Shown: positions 63,773 through 64,000 of the stretch, piece after piece | Layout: the number at the start of each line of letters is the position of its first letter | Position numbering within the stretch: the first letter of the stretch is position 1 | Source: Mycolicibacterium iranicum | Lineage (GTDB): Bacteria; Actinomycetota; Actinomycetes; Mycobacteriales; Mycobacteriaceae | Direction: 5' to 3' | DNA: 64,000 nucleotides | NCBI RefSeq assembly: GCF_014190915.1 | Contig: NZ_JACHVU010000007.1 | Location: forward strand, 62,001-126,000 | Position numbers and translations under genes: made by a program | Notes under the pieces: model-generated | The model's input: the letters and a program-made list of their open reading frames with translations, nothing else | The model's database searches: none | What the model was told of the DNA's origin: nothing

Positions 63773-64000
63773 CTACCCCGCCTCCGTGACGACCGTTGCG
63801 AAGGTCTTGGACTCCAGGAACTCTTCGAGCCCGGCCTTGCCCATCTCGCGCCCGATGCCGGACTGTTTGAATCCGCCGAACGGGGTGTCGGGGCTGAAGT
63901 AGTTGCCGCCGTTGATCGAGAAGGTGCCGGTGCGGATGCGGCGGGCCACCGACAGGGCGCGCTCCTGGCTGCCGAACACCGCCCCCGACAGGCCGTAGAT
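63773..64000 (-). CDS. aldehyde dehydrogenase, C-terminal part (cut by window edge)
   Basis: The last 75 residues of an NAD(P)-dependent aldehyde dehydrogenase, read in from the window edge: [23 protein letters not shown], then [23 protein letters not shown], the classic ALDH C-terminal motif. The catalytic Cys/Glu lie outside the window. It ends 34 bp before the CoA-transferase and is probably in the same operon, oxidising an aldehyde to the acid taken up by the CoA-transferase. Confidence 0.92.
   Translation of the reverse strand: MYGLSGAVFGSQERALSVARRIRTGTFSINGGNYFSPDTPFGGFKQSGIGREMGKAGLEEFLESKTFATVVTEAG

Overview
The window is chromosomal DNA of a fast-growing mycobacterium (Mycolicibacterium type). 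The evidence is high GC, an intact type I fatty acid synthase with its acpS, an MCE operon of canonical YrbE-A/B plus Mce A-F layout, the mycolate keto-reductase gene cmrA, an LdtMt2-type L,D-transpeptidase, and gene order over the first 30 kb that matches, from memory, the M. tuberculosis Rv2500c-Rv2525c segment with insertions and deletions.

1-5.5 kb: a leucine/branched-chain catabolic operon on the minus strand (accD1-accA1-fadE19, then the first codons of a further gene), divergent from the TetR repressor gene bkaR, with two palindromes in the shared promoter. 5.5-13.3 kb: two small membrane proteins, an S9 peptidase, an MmpS-like membrane protein, an MFS transporter, cmrA, orn, tRNA-His, an NTF2-like protein and ldtB. 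13.4-19.4 kb: tRNA-Lys(CTT), a secreted PGRS-like glycine-repeat protein without a PE domain, several small proteins, bcp, an M20 dipeptidase and a formate/nitrite-family channel. 19.5-30.5 kb: acpS, the 3,106-residue fas gene, its 0.5 kb upstream region, and a Tat-exported DUF1906 protein.

30.6-35.6 kb: a MerR regulator, an MFS transporter, an LtrA-family protein, and two convergent IspD-like genes whose 3' ends overlap by 80 bp. 35.6-64 kb reads as an accessory catabolic region. It holds two Mce-associated proteins, two acyl-CoA synthetases, an amidohydrolase-2 protein, an enoyl-CoA hydratase, a DUF35/thiolase pair, a four-gene membrane module (two paralogous proteins plus orphan COX III-like and COX IV-like subunits), a TetR regulator, a cytochrome P450, and three small secreted proteins. 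A complete mce operon follows. It appears to be co-transcribed with an upstream thiolase, a thiolase-fold/OB protein, a class III CoA-transferase and an aldehyde dehydrogenase that runs off the window.

The simplest reading of the right half is an uptake-and-degradation system for a hydrophobic, probably alicyclic or steroid/terpenoid-like substrate: Mce/YrbE imports it, P450 and aldehyde dehydrogenase oxidise it, CoA ligases and the CoA-transferase activate it, and hydratase and thiolase/DUF35 enzymes shorten it. The substrate cannot be read from sequence. Several promoters there carry shared palindromic motifs, and across the window eight start codons lie 6-7 nt after a TANNNT box, as expected for leaderless transcripts.
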